Below are positions 50,098 to 60,115 of a DNA stretch of 64,000 bases, piece after piece. The DNA is from Marinobacter daqiaonensis (GTDB lineage: Bacteria; Pseudomonadota; Gammaproteobacteria; Pseudomonadales; Oleiphilaceae), in the NCBI RefSeq assembly GCF_900115285.1, contig NZ_FOYW01000001.1:2329272-2393271 (forward strand), in the 5' to 3' direction. The notes beneath the pieces were generated by a model. The model was not told the DNA's origin. It did not search any database and saw nothing but the letters and a program-made list of their open reading frames with translations. The translations under genes and the position numbers were made by a program. Position 1 is the stretch's first letter. Each line of letters begins with the position of its first letter.

Positions 50098-50183
50098 GGT
50101 CGTCGCCGTCTGTTCCGCGTGAAGAATTCATCTGATCTGGAAGGGGCTCTATGTTACACCGCAAATGCCTGCCGGCAACCGGG

Positions 50184-50975
50184 TTATACCGCCACGGCTC
50201 CGGGGGCCTTGCTGCCGTGGCGGCGCACCATCTCGCCCGCCAGCGCCAGGTAGGCGACAGCACCCTTGGAGGCCCGGTCGTATTTCAGCGCCGGAAGACC
50301 ATAACTGGGCGCCTCGGCCAGACGCACGTTGCGGGGAATCACCGCCTTGTAGACCTTGTCACCAAAGTACTCGGACAACTGTCCGGACACATCCAGGGTC
50401 AGGCTGTTGCGGGGATCGTACATGGTTCTGAGAATTCCCTCGACCTGCAGGTTGGGATTCACCGTCTCCTGTATCTGCTCGACGGTATTCATCAGCGCCG
50501 CCAGCCCCTCCAGGGCGTAATATTCGCACTGCATGGGTATCAGCACGGTATCGGCAGCGGACAGGGCATTGACGGTCAGCAGGTTGAGAGAGGGAGGGCA
50601 GTCGATAAGGACGTAGTCATAGTTTTCGCGAACGGTGTTGAGGCACAGGCGCAGGCGATGTTCCCGGCCGATCTCGTTCATCAGTTCCACTTCCGCAGCG
50701 GTGAGATCGCCGTTGGCCGGAAGCAGGTCGAAACCGGCGTTTTCCACCGGTACGATAACCTCGGCCGCACTGGCACGCTTGGTGAGAAGATCATAGCCCG
50801 AGAGATCAACCCCGTTCTTGTCGACTCCACTGCCCATGGTGGCATTGCCCTGAGGGTCCATATCCACCAGTAACACCCGGCGTTTGGTGGCCGCCAGGGA
50901 GGCCGCCAGATTGACGCAGGTGGTGGTCTTGCCAACGCCACCTTTCTGGTTGGTCACCGCAATGATGCGAGCCAT
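50184..50975 (-). CDS. parA: chromosome-partitioning ATPase ParA (Soj)
   Basis: A 263-residue Walker-type ATPase: MARIIAVTNQKGGVGKTTTCVNLAAS (deviant Walker A), VLLVDMDPQGNATMGSGV, and YVLIDCPPSLNLLTVNAL (Walker B). ATG 50975 is preceded by AAGGAGG, which decides against the longer frame to 51050. It lies 2 bases before the rsmG stop, the usual mnmG-rsmG-parA-parB cluster. Confidence 0.96.
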   Translation of the reverse strand: MARIIAVTNQKGGVGKTTTCVNLAASLAATKRRVLLVDMDPQGNATMGSGVDKNGVDLSGYDLLTKRASAAEVIVPVENAGFDLLPANGDLTAAEVELMNEIGREHRLRLCLNTVRENYDYVLIDCPPSLNLLTVNALSAADTVLIPMQCEYYALEGLAALMNTVEQIQETVNPNLQVEGILRTMYDPRNSLTLDVSGQLSEYFGDKVYKAVIPRNVRLAEAPSYGLPALKYDRASKGAVAYLALAGEMVRRHGSKAPGAVAV

Positions 50976-50977
50976 GC

Positions 50978-51640
50978 CTAGCCTCCTTGTATGGAATCCT
51001 GTGACGGGGAAACCCGGTTGATGATCAGCAGATGCCGTTCGCCGTCGCAACCCGGGTAGTGCAGCCGGTGCCGGGCACTTACCCGCCAGCCTGACGGCAG
51101 TGCAGACACTTCATCATCCGGAAACTGGCCTTTCATGGCAAGGAACTGGCCATCATCCGCCAGCAACCCGTCGCACCAGTTCACCAGATTGGCCAGGGCG
51201 GTAAAGGCCCGGCTGGTGATCTGCTCAAAGGGCCTATCCGGCTGGCAGTCTTCGGCACGACCATGGATCACCTCCACGTTGGCCAGTCGCAGCTCCAGCA
51301 CGCACTGGGTCAGGAACCGTGTCTTCTTGCTGTTACTGTCCAGCAGGGTAAAACGGATATCCGGCCGGGCGATCGCCAGCGGGATACCCGGCAGGCCACC
51401 GCCGGCACCAACGTCCAGAACCCGATCCGCGGTCACGAACGGCAGTATGCTGAGGCTGTCCAGCAACTGCCGGGGTACCATCTGCGCGGGTTCACGGACC
51501 GCAGTAAGATTATAGGCCCGGTTCCACTTGTTGAGCAGTGCCAGAAAACCCAGCAGCTGGTGCTGCTGATCCTGATCCGGTACCAGCCCCATGGCGGCGA
51601 GGCCGTCGGACAGCTGACGCTGCCACAGTGAGTCGTTCAC
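50978..51640 (-). CDS. rsmG: 16S rRNA m7G527 methyltransferase RsmG (GidB)
   Basis: A 220-residue SAM-dependent methyltransferase: LLNKWNRAYNLTAVREPAQM, the SAM-binding DVGAGGGLPGIPLAI, VIHGRAEDCQPDRPFEQITSRAF. It methylates G527 of 16S rRNA; loss gives low-level streptomycin resistance in other bacteria. It lies 14 bases after mnmG. Confidence 0.96.
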   Translation of the reverse strand: MNDSLWQRQLSDGLAAMGLVPDQDQQHQLLGFLALLNKWNRAYNLTAVREPAQMVPRQLLDSLSILPFVTADRVLDVGAGGGLPGIPLAIARPDIRFTLLDSNSKKTRFLTQCVLELRLANVEVIHGRAEDCQPDRPFEQITSRAFTALANLVNWCDGLLADDGQFLAMKGQFPDDEVSALPSGWRVSARHRLHYPGCDGERHLLIINRVSPSQDSIQGG

Positions 51641-51654
51641 GCTGCCGGCCCTCG

Positions 51655-53541
51655 TCAGGCGGATTGCTTGCGGAGCAGGTCCCGCTTCTTGAGGTGCACC
51701 AGTAACTGGGACACCGCCGCCGGCGTGACGCCCTGGATCCGGGAGGCCTGGGCAATGGTTTCCGGCCTCACCGTCTTCAGTTTCTGGCGAATCTCGTTGG
51801 ACAGCCCGCCCACGGCATCAAAGTCGAAATCATCCGGCAGGCGGGTCTCCTCGTTGCGACGCAGGCGTTCGATCTCGTCTTCCTGACGGGAGATGTAGCC
51901 TTCGTACTTGATCTCGATCTCCACCTGTTGCTCGACATCGTCAAGCTCGGCGCGGGCTCCGCCAACCTCGGCAATCTCGGCGTAGGTCATTTCCGGACGG
52001 CGCAGCAGTTCCGCCAGGGTGTTATCCCGGGTCATGGGCTGCTTGAGGTAACGGTCCGCAATTCCGGAAGCGTCGGTTCCCGGATGGATGCGTGTTTTCT
52101 CGAGGCGCTGCCGTTCCACGGCGATGGCGTCCCGCTTGTCGTTGAACCGACGCCAGCGCTCCTCGCTCACCAGCCCAAGATGGTGACCAGTCTCGGTGAG
52201 GCGAAGGTCAGCGTTGTCTTCCCTCAGAATCAGCCGGTATTCGGCCCGGCTGGTGAACATGCGGTAGGGCTCGGAAGTACCCATGGTGATCAGGTCGTCC
52301 ACCAGCACCCCGATGTAGGCCTCGTCACGGCGCGGGTACCAGGGTTCCTTGTCCTGGGCCTGGAGGGCCGCATTCAGGCCCGCCAGCAGGCCCTGGGCTC
52401 CTGCCTCCTCATAGCCGGTGGTGCCGTTGATCTGGCCGGCAAAGTAGAGGCCACCGATGAACTTGGTTTCCAGGGTGTGGCGCAGGTCCTGGGGATTCAG
52501 GTAATCGTATTCGATGGCATAGCCCGGCCGGGTGATATGGGCATTTTCGAATCCGGGAATGGAACGCACCGCCGCCAGCTGGATGTCGAAGGGCAGGCTG
52601 GTGGAAATACCGTTCGGGTAGAGTTCGTGGGTATTCAGCCCTTCCGGCTCCACGAAGATCTGGTGGGAATCCTTGTCGGCGAAACGGTTGACCTTGTCCT
52701 CGATGGACGGGCAGTAGCGTGGGCCCACGCCCTCGATCTCGCCGGCAAACATGGGCGAGCGATCAAAACCGCTGCGGATAATGTCATGGGTCTGGGCGGT
52801 GGTACGGGTGACGTAACAGCACACCTGCCGTGGATGCTGGTCGCGGGAGCCCATGAAAGACATCACCGGGGTGGGGTCATCGCCCCACTGCTCGTCCATG
52901 ACCGAAAAGTCCACGGTGCGGGCATCGATCCGCGGCGGCGTGCCGGTTTTCAGGCGTCCCACGTTGAACGGCAGTTCCCGCAGACGCTTCGCCAGGGCAT
53001 TGGCCGGTGCGTCGCCGGCACGGCCGCCGGCATGGTTCTTCATGCCGATGTGGATAACGCCCCCCAGGAAGGTGCCGGTGGTCAGCACCACGGTCCTGGC
53101 GTTGAAGCGGATACCGGTATTGGTGACCACACCGGTGACCCGGTCGTTTTCCACAATCAGGTCGTCCGCTGCCTGCTGGAACAGCATAAGGTTGGGCTGG
53201 TTCTCAAGGATTTCGCGGATGGCGGCCTTGTACAGCACCCGGTCGGCCTGGGCGCGGGTGGCCCGCACCGCCGGTCCCTTGCGACTGTTGAGAACCCTGA
53301 ACTGGATGCCGGCAAGGTCGGTGGCCGTGGCCATGGCGCCGCCCAGGGCGTCGATTTCCTTCACCAGGTGACTCTTGCCGATACCACCGATGGCCGGGTT
53401 GCAGGACATCTGGCCCAGAGTCTCGATATTGTGGGTCAGCAGCAGGGTCTGGGAACCCATGCGTGCCGCCGCCAGTGCGGCCTCGGTACCGGCATGGCCA
53501 CCACCAATGACTATCACGTCGAAACGGGTCGGAAAATCCAC
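51655..53541 (-). CDS. mnmG: tRNA uridine-5-carboxymethylaminomethyl modification enzyme MnmG (GidA)
   Basis: A 628-residue flavoprotein from a GTG start with GAGGTGA upstream. FAD-binding [55 protein letters not shown], then [21 protein letters not shown] and the C-terminal helical domain for MnmE binding and tRNA. It modifies wobble uridine together with MnmE, but mnmE, its usual upstream neighbour, is not here. Confidence 0.97.
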   Translation of the reverse strand: MDFPTRFDVIVIGGGHAGTEAALAAARMGSQTLLLTHNIETLGQMSCNPAIGGIGKSHLVKEIDALGGAMATATDLAGIQFRVLNSRKGPAVRATRAQADRVLYKAAIREILENQPNLMLFQQAADDLIVENDRVTGVVTNTGIRFNARTVVLTTGTFLGGVIHIGMKNHAGGRAGDAPANALAKRLRELPFNVGRLKTGTPPRIDARTVDFSVMDEQWGDDPTPVMSFMGSRDQHPRQVCCYVTRTTAQTHDIIRSGFDRSPMFAGEIEGVGPRYCPSIEDKVNRFADKDSHQIFVEPEGLNTHELYPNGISTSLPFDIQLAAVRSIPGFENAHITRPGYAIEYDYLNPQDLRHTLETKFIGGLYFAGQINGTTGYEEAGAQGLLAGLNAALQAQDKEPWYPRRDEAYIGVLVDDLITMGTSEPYRMFTSRAEYRLILREDNADLRLTETGHHLGLVSEERWRRFNDKRDAIAVERQRLEKTRIHPGTDASGIADRYLKQPMTRDNTLAELLRRPEMTYAEIAEVGGARAELDDVEQQVEIEIKYEGYISRQEDEIERLRRNEETRLPDDFDFDAVGGLSNEIRQKLKTVRPETIAQASRIQGVTPAAVSQLLVHLKKRDLLRKQSA

Positions 53542-53921
53542 AACATCACCTCAGCAAAGGGAGAAAAAATCAGCAGGGCAGTATACCTGCAACCACGGCG
53601 GGTTTGCAGTGCCAGTGGATAATTTTTAACCAGCCTGACAGCCATGGTGGGCACGGGAAAGGGATGAATAACGGAAATTACCTAATAATCCCTTGATTTC
53701 ATACGCTTGAACGAGACACTTCAGAAAACTTTTCAAAAAAGTTATCCACAGAAAAGAGGTCGAAAAAGACCGGATTTGAAAACCATATCCCTATGTTTTT
53801 AATGGTTTTATATAACTTTACTCAAAGTTCATTCCCAGATTATCCCTGTTTTTATCCACAGAAAATCCGGCCAACTGAGACGGCGGTCCGGCCTTCGAAC
53901 CGGCATGCTCATCGATGAGCC
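53542..53921. other. candidate replication origin (oriC) or origin remnant
   Basis: An AT-rich, gene-free interval flanked by mnmG. It carries two perfect DnaA boxes (TTATCCACA at 53742-53750 and 53852-53860), each within an identical TTATCCACAGAAAA 110 bases apart, with an AT-rich stretch (53780-53850, including ATGTTTTTAATGGTTTTATA) between them. Genes to the left run away from it. E. coli oriC also borders mnmG. Two boxes are few for a full origin, so this may be a secondary or former origin. Confidence 0.55.
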
Positions 53922-56900
53922 TCATTCGATGGATTTTCGGGGGCTCTGGGCGGCGGCCATTGACCCACCCCCGCGCTTCTCCTCACGGATTTCCCGCTCC
54001 AGTTCCTGCTCCACCGCATTGGAAGAGCTGGCGAAGCGGGCAAGCAGGTTATATAGCACCGGGATCAGGAAGAGGGTGAGGGTGGTGGCGAACAGCAGGC
54101 CACCCAGGATGACCATACCGATGGACATACGGCTCTCGGCGCCAGCTCCGGTGGCTATTACCAGTGGCACCGCACCGAAGATCGTGGAGATGGTGGTCAT
54201 CAGCACCGGCCGGAAACGCAGTACCGCCCCCTCCAGGATGGCCTCCCGCACCTCGTAACCCCGGTCCCGCAACTGGTTGGCAAACTCGACGATGAGAATG
54301 CCGTTCTTTGCCATCAGGCCCAGCAGCATCACCATCCCGATCTGGCTGTAAATATTGAGACTTATTCCCGACCACAGCAACGCCAGCAGTGCCCCGGTCG
54401 CTGCCAGGGGAACCGTCAGCATGATGATCAATGGATGAATCCAGCTTTCGAACTGGGCCGCCAGCACCAGGAAAACGATGACAAACGCCAGGCCAAAGGT
54501 GACGTAGATGGCGGAAGAGGATTCCTCGAACTCACGACTCATCCCTTTATAACTGACCCGGGCTTCCGGCGGCAGGTTATCCATTGCCAGGTTGTTGAGG
54601 TAGGTCAGCGCCGTACCCAGGTCGTAGCCCTCCGCCAGTGAGGCGCTGATCACCACGGCGGGCAGACGGTCGATGCGCCGCAGGTCCGGATTGGCACCGA
54701 TTTCCTTCAGGGTCACCAGGGACGAAAGGGGAATAAGGGTGCCGCCTTCCCGGGGACGCAGGTAGATCTGACCCAGGTCGGAAGGGGACGCCCGGTCGGC
54801 GTCGGAGGCCTGGACCACCACGTCATACTCCTGACCCCGGTCGAGGTAGGTGGTGACCTGCCGTGAAGCCAGCATGGTCTGCAGGGTCAGGCCCACATCC
54901 TCCACGGTAATGTCCAGGTCTGCTGCCCGTTCCCGGTCAATGGTGACCCTCAGTTCCGGCCGGGTCAGCTCGAAGTCCGTGTCCACATTGAGCAGGTTGG
55001 GATTCTCCCTGGCCCGCTCGACGATCTCCTCGCTCCAGGCCTGGACCGAGGCATAATCCGGGCCGGCCACCACGAACTCCACGGGCTGACTGAACCCTCG
55101 CTGGCCAAGTCCCGCCGGATTGATGGCAATCACCCGAACCCCGGAGATGTCCGAGAATTTCTGGCGGATTTCCGTGGTGATCTGCTGCTGCTTGACCTCC
55201 CGCTGGTCCCAGGGCTCCAGCCCCAGGATCATGAAGGCGTTATCTTCCTCATCCCGGAAGCCGACGATGGACAGCATTCGGTTGGCCACCCCTTCCTCAA
55301 GGTAGGGCAGCAGCTTCTGCTCGGCTTCGAGGACGTAGTGATCGGTGTATTCGACCGTGGCACCGCGAGGCGCACTGGTGGGCATGATGATGACGCCGCG
55401 GTCTTCAACCGGCGCCAGTTCCTGGGGCAGCTTGGGGTAAACAACGACGGCGACCACCAGACTGGCGATGCCCAGACCCAGCAAAAGGCCCGGCTGTCTC
55501 AGGGAGAACCGCAACAGTCGCCCATAAGCCCGGGTCATGCCATCAAGCACCCTCTCACTCGCCACCCACAGCCGGTGACCTTCCACCGTCTCCGGGCTGT
55601 GACGTAGCCACTTGGAACACAGCATCGGCGTCAGGGTCAGGGCTACGACACTGGAGAACACCACCGCCGCGGCCAGGGTAAAGCCAAACTCCGCAAACAG
55701 CCGCCCGATGTTACCCCCCATAAAGGAGATGGGCACGAAAACCGCCACCAGGGTGAGGGTGGTGGCTATGATGGCAAACGATACCTGCCTGGCCCCCCTG
55801 AACGCCGCCAGCAGCGGAGCCTCGCCGTCATCAATCCGGCGCTGGACGTTCTCCAGCATGACAATGGCGTCGTCCACCACCAGGCCGATGGCCAGGATGA
55901 TGGCCAGCAGGGTCAGTACATTGATGGAAAAACCCAGCAAACCCAGACCGATAAAGGCTCCGATCACGGCCACCGGAATGGTCACCGCGGGAATCAGCGT
56001 TGCCCGCCAGGACCGCAGGAACAGGAAGATCACCAGGATAACCAGGGAAACGGCAATGGCCAGAGTGGTGACAACCTCCTTGATGGAGGCCCGGATAAAA
56101 ATCGACTCGTCGTAGCTCTCGGCGATGGTGACTTCCGGCGGCAGGGTTTCCCGGATGCTCTCCAACTCTGCCCGGACCGCATCGGACACTGACACGGTAT
56201 TGGCCTTGGACTGGCGGATGACCCCCATGCCGATAGCGGTCTCACCGTTGGCCCTCAGCCGGCTGACATCGGACCGGACTCCCATCTGGACATTGGCCAC
56301 CTCACCCAGGCGGAGCAGGTCGTTGCCATCGCGGCGTATCACCAGGTTGCGGAACTGCTCCACATTGTTCAGGCGGCCTTCCGCCCGTACCGTGAAATTC
56401 CTGGTGGAGGAGTCCACCGAACCCGCCGGCAGCTCCACGTTGTTGGCCCTCAGCGCACGTTCCACTTCGGCCACCGTGATGTCGCGGGCCGCCAGTTTCT
56501 CCCGGTCCAGCCAGACCCGGATCGCGTAGCGTCGCTCGCCACCGATGCGGACACTGGCAACCCCGTCGAGTACGGACAGCCGGTCGGTCAGCACCCGGTC
56601 GGCGAAATCCGTCAGCTCCGCACTGCTCCAGACCTGGCTCCTGAGGGTCACCCACATCATCGGGCGGGCGTCGGAATCCGCCTTCTGGACCACCGGGGCA
56701 TCCGCCTCTTCCGGCAGCTGGTCGGCAACACGGGAAACCGCGTCCCTGACGTCATTGGCGGCGATGTCCACGTTCCGGGACAGGTTGAACTCGATGCTGG
56801 TGCGGGACCCACCCTGTTCCGTGGAGGACTCAATGGAGCGAATGCCCTCAATCCCGCTGATGGCACCCTCGATAACCTGAGTGATCTGACTGTCCACCAC

Positions 56901-57071
56901 TTCCGCGGCGGCACCGGTGTAGTCGGTGGAAATGGAAACCACCGGCGGATCGATATCGGGGTACTCCCGTACCGGCAGATCCAGCAGGGCGGCTGTGCCG
57001 AAAACCACGATCAGCAGGCTCAGGACCGTGGCGAAAACCGGTCGTTTTATGGAAATATCGGAAAGGACCAT
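53922..57071 (-). CDS. RND-family efflux pump, inner-membrane transporter (HAE1 type)
   Basis: A 1049-residue protein with twelve membrane helices and two large periplasmic loops. MVLSDISIKRPVFATVLSLLI is the N-terminal helix; the proton relay is in ILAIGLVVDDAIVMLENVQRRID (two Asp), with the conserved FVPISFMGGNIGRLFAEFGFTLAAAV and LLGLMAKNGILIVEFANQLRD later. It exports drugs, dyes or detergents by proton antiport. It follows its adaptor gene by 3 bases. No outer-membrane channel gene is adjacent. It lies next to the candidate oriC, where other genomes have mnmE and yidC. Confidence 0.93.
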   Translation of the reverse strand: MVLSDISIKRPVFATVLSLLIVVFGTAALLDLPVREYPDIDPPVVSISTDYTGAAAEVVDSQITQVIEGAISGIEGIRSIESSTEQGGSRTSIEFNLSRNVDIAANDVRDAVSRVADQLPEEADAPVVQKADSDARPMMWVTLRSQVWSSAELTDFADRVLTDRLSVLDGVASVRIGGERRYAIRVWLDREKLAARDITVAEVERALRANNVELPAGSVDSSTRNFTVRAEGRLNNVEQFRNLVIRRDGNDLLRLGEVANVQMGVRSDVSRLRANGETAIGMGVIRQSKANTVSVSDAVRAELESIRETLPPEVTIAESYDESIFIRASIKEVVTTLAIAVSLVILVIFLFLRSWRATLIPAVTIPVAVIGAFIGLGLLGFSINVLTLLAIILAIGLVVDDAIVMLENVQRRIDDGEAPLLAAFRGARQVSFAIIATTLTLVAVFVPISFMGGNIGRLFAEFGFTLAAAVVFSSVVALTLTPMLCSKWLRHSPETVEGHRLWVASERVLDGMTRAYGRLLRFSLRQPGLLLGLGIASLVVAVVVYPKLPQELAPVEDRGVIIMPTSAPRGATVEYTDHYVLEAEQKLLPYLEEGVANRMLSIVGFRDEEDNAFMILGLEPWDQREVKQQQITTEIRQKFSDISGVRVIAINPAGLGQRGFSQPVEFVVAGPDYASVQAWSEEIVERARENPNLLNVDTDFELTRPELRVTIDRERAADLDITVEDVGLTLQTMLASRQVTTYLDRGQEYDVVVQASDADRASPSDLGQIYLRPREGGTLIPLSSLVTLKEIGANPDLRRIDRLPAVVISASLAEGYDLGTALTYLNNLAMDNLPPEARVSYKGMSREFEESSSAIYVTFGLAFVIVFLVLAAQFESWIHPLIIMLTVPLAATGALLALLWSGISLNIYSQIGMVMLLGLMAKNGILIVEFANQLRDRGYEVREAILEGAVLRFRPVLMTTISTIFGAVPLVIATGAGAESRMSIGMVILGGLLFATTLTLFLIPVLYNLLARFASSSNAVEQELEREIREEKRGGGSMAAAQSPRKSIE

Positions 57072-57074
57072 GAA

Positions 57075-58169
57075 TCAGGAGTCCATGGACCGGACAAACC
57101 GGTTCTCGGGGATGGCGTTTTCCCCTTCCTTGACCCGGATGCGATCGCCGCTGCTGAGCCGGTCCTGACCGGTGATGATCACCTGGTCTCCGGCATCGAT
57201 GCCGCTGATCACTTCCACCAGCCCCGGCATTCGGGAGCCGAGGGTGACGGAAATTCTGCGGGCAACGCCGTCTTCCACAACGAAGACGTACTTCTCGTCA
57301 CCCCGGATCAGCACCGCCTGCTCCGGAATCACCAGAGCCTCACGCTCCTGCAGTGTCAGGCTGGCGGAAACAAACTGGCCGGGACGCAAACGTCCCTCCG
57401 GGTTATCGATCAGCGCCCGTACCGGCAATGACCGGCTCAACTCGCTGATTCTGGTACCAAGCTCCACCAGTTCCCCCTGGAAGGTCTCGCCGGGGAAGGC
57501 TGGCGTGGTGCCTCGGACTGTCTGGCCAACGGTTACCTGGCCCAGAAAGCGCTCCGGCACCGAGAAGTTCAGCTCCATCTGTTCGGTGGCATCGAGGGTG
57601 GTAATGGTCGTTCCGGCGGTAACGTAGGCTCCAACGCTGATATCCGTAAGCCCTGCCACCCCGGAGAAAGGGGCGATGATACGATGGTTATCCAGGCGCA
57701 CCCGCGCCGCCTGACGCTGGGCCTCGGCAATATCCACCGCCGTGCGCAGTTCATCCACCTGGGACTGGGAAATGCTGTTGTTGGATTGCAGTCGCCGTGC
57801 CCGTTCCAGCTGCCGGCGGGCATCCGCCAGCCGTGCCTCGATGACCCGCAGGTCCGACGCCGCCTGCCGATCATCCAGGCGAATCAGCAGGTCCCCCTTG
57901 GCGACCTGCTGGCCCGGCTTCAGGTTGATGTCGATTACCCGGCCGCTGACCTCGGCGGTAAGCTCCACCGCCTCAACGGCCTGCAGGCTGCCGACAGCAT
58001 TCACCAGATCCCTGACGGTATCCCGCTCCGGCGCAGCGGTGTCGACGGGCTTCGCGGGCTGCTCTCGGTTGCTCCCGGCCGCTCCAACACCATCACGACC
58101 ATGCCAGACAAAGGCTCCCCCGATGGTGACAGCCACCAGCACGACTGCAACGAACCACTGCTTCCACAT
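57075..58169 (-). CDS. RND efflux periplasmic adaptor (membrane fusion protein)
   Basis: A 364-residue protein with an N-terminal membrane anchor (MWKQWFVAVVLVAVTIGGAFVW), lipoyl half-domains (VELTAEVSGRVIDINLKPGQQVAKGDLLIRLDDRQ in pieces; HRIIAPFSGVAGLTDISVGAYV), an alpha-hairpin (ARLADARRQLERARRLQSNNSISQSQVDELRTAVDIAEAQRQAA) and beta-barrel and MPD parts (AVLIRGDEKYVFVVEDGVARR). It bridges the inner-membrane pump to an outer-membrane channel. Confidence 0.92.
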   Translation of the reverse strand: MWKQWFVAVVLVAVTIGGAFVWHGRDGVGAAGSNREQPAKPVDTAAPERDTVRDLVNAVGSLQAVEAVELTAEVSGRVIDINLKPGQQVAKGDLLIRLDDRQAASDLRVIEARLADARRQLERARRLQSNNSISQSQVDELRTAVDIAEAQRQAARVRLDNHRIIAPFSGVAGLTDISVGAYVTAGTTITTLDATEQMELNFSVPERFLGQVTVGQTVRGTTPAFPGETFQGELVELGTRISELSRSLPVRALIDNPEGRLRPGQFVSASLTLQEREALVIPEQAVLIRGDEKYVFVVEDGVARRISVTLGSRMPGLVEVISGIDAGDQVIITGQDRLSSGDRIRVKEGENAIPENRFVRSMDS

Positions 58170-58178
58170 AAGACATTA

Positions 58179-58778
58179 TTACCTGTTGTCAGAATCGTAA
58201 TTCCCGGACCCGGGTGCCGCCCCCTTCTGAATGACCAGAACGATTTCACCGACCGGGATCCCCCATTTGCTCATGGCCGTTTCGTTAATCAGGGTGTCGG
58301 GCGTGATCAGGTACATCCAGTCGTCCATCTGGACCTCCAGAGTATCGTCACCGTAGGGAATCTCGAGGACATAGTTCATGTGGATGGCATTGCCCTGCCA
58401 TTCCATGAAGCCCGGCTCCACCACATCGCCGGCTTCCGCATGGTATCCGCCCTCCCGTGGCGTCAGGGTCCAGACCCTGGTATCGACCTCGCCATCATTG
58501 AAACGGAAAACCTCGTCCAGGGTGCCAACCCCCTGCTCGTCCCAGCTCGCCTCGATATCGGCGTCGAAAGTCCGGATCACTTCACCGGACCAGTCTTTTA
58601 CAACGCCCCGGGCGGTGAGGGAGCCCTCGAAAAAGCGTTCGGGGATCAGCTCGGGTGACCGGGACTGGTAATCGTCCAACGAGGGCCCGGCACAGCCACT
58701 CAGCAGCACCACCAATAAAAATACCCATATACCGCGAACAAGACCACAACGATGGTCTTTCACTGAAAGAGTTTGCAT
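58179..58778 (-). CDS. DUF3833 lipoprotein
   Basis: A 199-residue protein with a lipoprotein signal (IWVFLLVVLLSGCAGPS, lipidated Cys in LSGC). The rest is DUF3833: PERFFEGSLTARGVVKDWSGEVIRTFDADIEASWDEQGVGTLDEVFRFNDGE in pieces, and DDWMYLITPDTLINETAMSKWGIPVGEIVLVIQK. Function unknown. It lies 9 bases before the adaptor, in the same operon, so it may support the pump or the envelope. MQTLSVKDH at 58778 was chosen because earlier residues precede the signal peptide. Confidence 0.85.
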   Translation of the reverse strand: MQTLSVKDHRCGLVRGIWVFLLVVLLSGCAGPSLDDYQSRSPELIPERFFEGSLTARGVVKDWSGEVIRTFDADIEASWDEQGVGTLDEVFRFNDGEVDTRVWTLTPREGGYHAEAGDVVEPGFMEWQGNAIHMNYVLEIPYGDDTLEVQMDDWMYLITPDTLINETAMSKWGIPVGEIVLVIQKGAAPGSGNYDSDNR

Positions 58779-59063
58779 AACCTTTACACTCCGATCGGGT
58801 TTCGTCTGGTACCAGGGCCGGGCGGATTCCCGATAAGTGGGGAAAGGCTCAGCCGAGTCCGGGACAGTTTCTGCCGACAGGAAAATACGCCACCGCCAGC
58901 TCAGCGGTTCTGTCTGCACAATCGACCTTGAAAGATTCCGGTATCGACCCTACATCTCTACCGCGTTTGCGATTTTTTATTAAATATCTAATTTTAAAGG
59001 ATTTAATTTATCGAAAACGCGATAGGTTTGTTGACACGTTATTACTGAAAAGGAGGTTAGACG

Positions 59064-59999
59064 ATGACACCCCGTTCTGATGACCTTTATCCGACTCGGC
59101 TGGAAAGACCAACACCATCCTTCGAACGCCACGATCCGGTGATTCACAGCACCGGCGCGGACCGCAGCGACGGCCCTCTCAGTGAAACCGAACTTGCCCG
59201 CTATGAGCGGGATGGTTTTCTGTCGTTTCCCAATTTCCTCGACCAGGACACCGTCAAACGGTTCCGCCAGGACCTTCGGGACTATGAAAACGACGAGAGC
59301 ATTCTGGGCGCCGAGGGAACCATCACCGAGCCCGGCAAACAGGAGATACGGTCGGTTTTTGGGGTGCACGAGTTGTCCGAACGCTTTGATCGGTTAACCC
59401 GGGACCCCAAAATCCTGGCCATGGTGCATCAATTACTTGGCAGCGATGCGTACATTCACCAGTCACGGATCAACTTCAAGCCCGGCTTCCTCGGCAAGGG
59501 TTTCGACTGGCATTCGGATTTTGAAACCTGGCACGCGGAAGACGGCATGCCCCGTATGCGGTCGGTCAGCTTCTCCATTGCGCTGACGGACAACACCCCG
59601 TTCAACGGGCCGCTGATGCTGATTCCCGGTTCCCACAAAACCTTCGTACCCTGTGTGGGGCGGACACCGGAAAACAATTACCAGTCTTCTCTCAAGAAAC
59701 AGGAGCTTGGTGTGCCCAACAACGGCGACCTGGCGCGGATGGCTGACAAGGGTGGGATCCAGGCGCCTACCGGTCCGGCGGGCTCCCTGATCATCTTCGA
59801 GTGTAATACCCTCCATTCCTCCAATGCCAACATGTCACCCTGGCCACGGAGCAACCTGTTCTTCGTGTTCAACAGTGTGGAAAACAAGCTGGTACAGCCA
59901 TTCTGCGGTAACAGACCCCGGCCCGATTTTCTGGGTAACCGAAGCAATACCGAAGCGCTTACACCGCGCAACTGGGACGATGCTCGGCGCACCGGTTGA
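59064..59999 (+). CDS. ectD: ectoine hydroxylase EctD
   Basis: A 311-residue non-haem iron, 2-oxoglutarate dioxygenase. The EctD signature FDWHSDFETWHAEDGMPRMR is intact, with iron ligands His150 and Asp152; the third ligand is His251 in ECNTLHSSNANMSPWPRSN, and the following Arg binds 2-oxoglutarate. It converts ectoine to 5-hydroxyectoine. AAGGAGGT precedes the start. The ectABC genes are not in this window, so it stands alone here with an AT-rich upstream region that may carry an osmotic or stress promoter. Confidence 0.96.
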   Translation: MTPRSDDLYPTRLERPTPSFERHDPVIHSTGADRSDGPLSETELARYERDGFLSFPNFLDQDTVKRFRQDLRDYENDESILGAEGTITEPGKQEIRSVFGVHELSERFDRLTRDPKILAMVHQLLGSDAYIHQSRINFKPGFLGKGFDWHSDFETWHAEDGMPRMRSVSFSIALTDNTPFNGPLMLIPGSHKTFVPCVGRTPENNYQSSLKKQELGVPNNGDLARMADKGGIQAPTGPAGSLIIFECNTLHSSNANMSPWPRSNLFFVFNSVENKLVQPFCGNRPRPDFLGNRSNTEALTPRNWDDARRTG

Positions 60000-60048
60000 T
60001 CACTGGAAGACGTGAATCCTGCTCTTTACGAGTCATTCAAGCGAAAAA

Positions 60049-60070
60049 GGGGAAGCTCTAAAGCTTCCCC
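60049..60070. terminator. intrinsic terminator between ectD and the DUF2959 gene
   Basis: GGGGAAGCT (60049-60057) pairs perfectly with AGCTTCCCC (60062-60070) around CTAA. On the minus strand it is followed by TTTTT, so it ends the DUF2959 transcript; on the plus strand it is followed by TTCGTTATC and probably also serves ectD. Confidence 0.85.
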
Positions 60071-60115
60071 TTCGTTATCCAGCTCGTCATTTTCTTACTA
60101 CCCCCGGCCAGCCTG

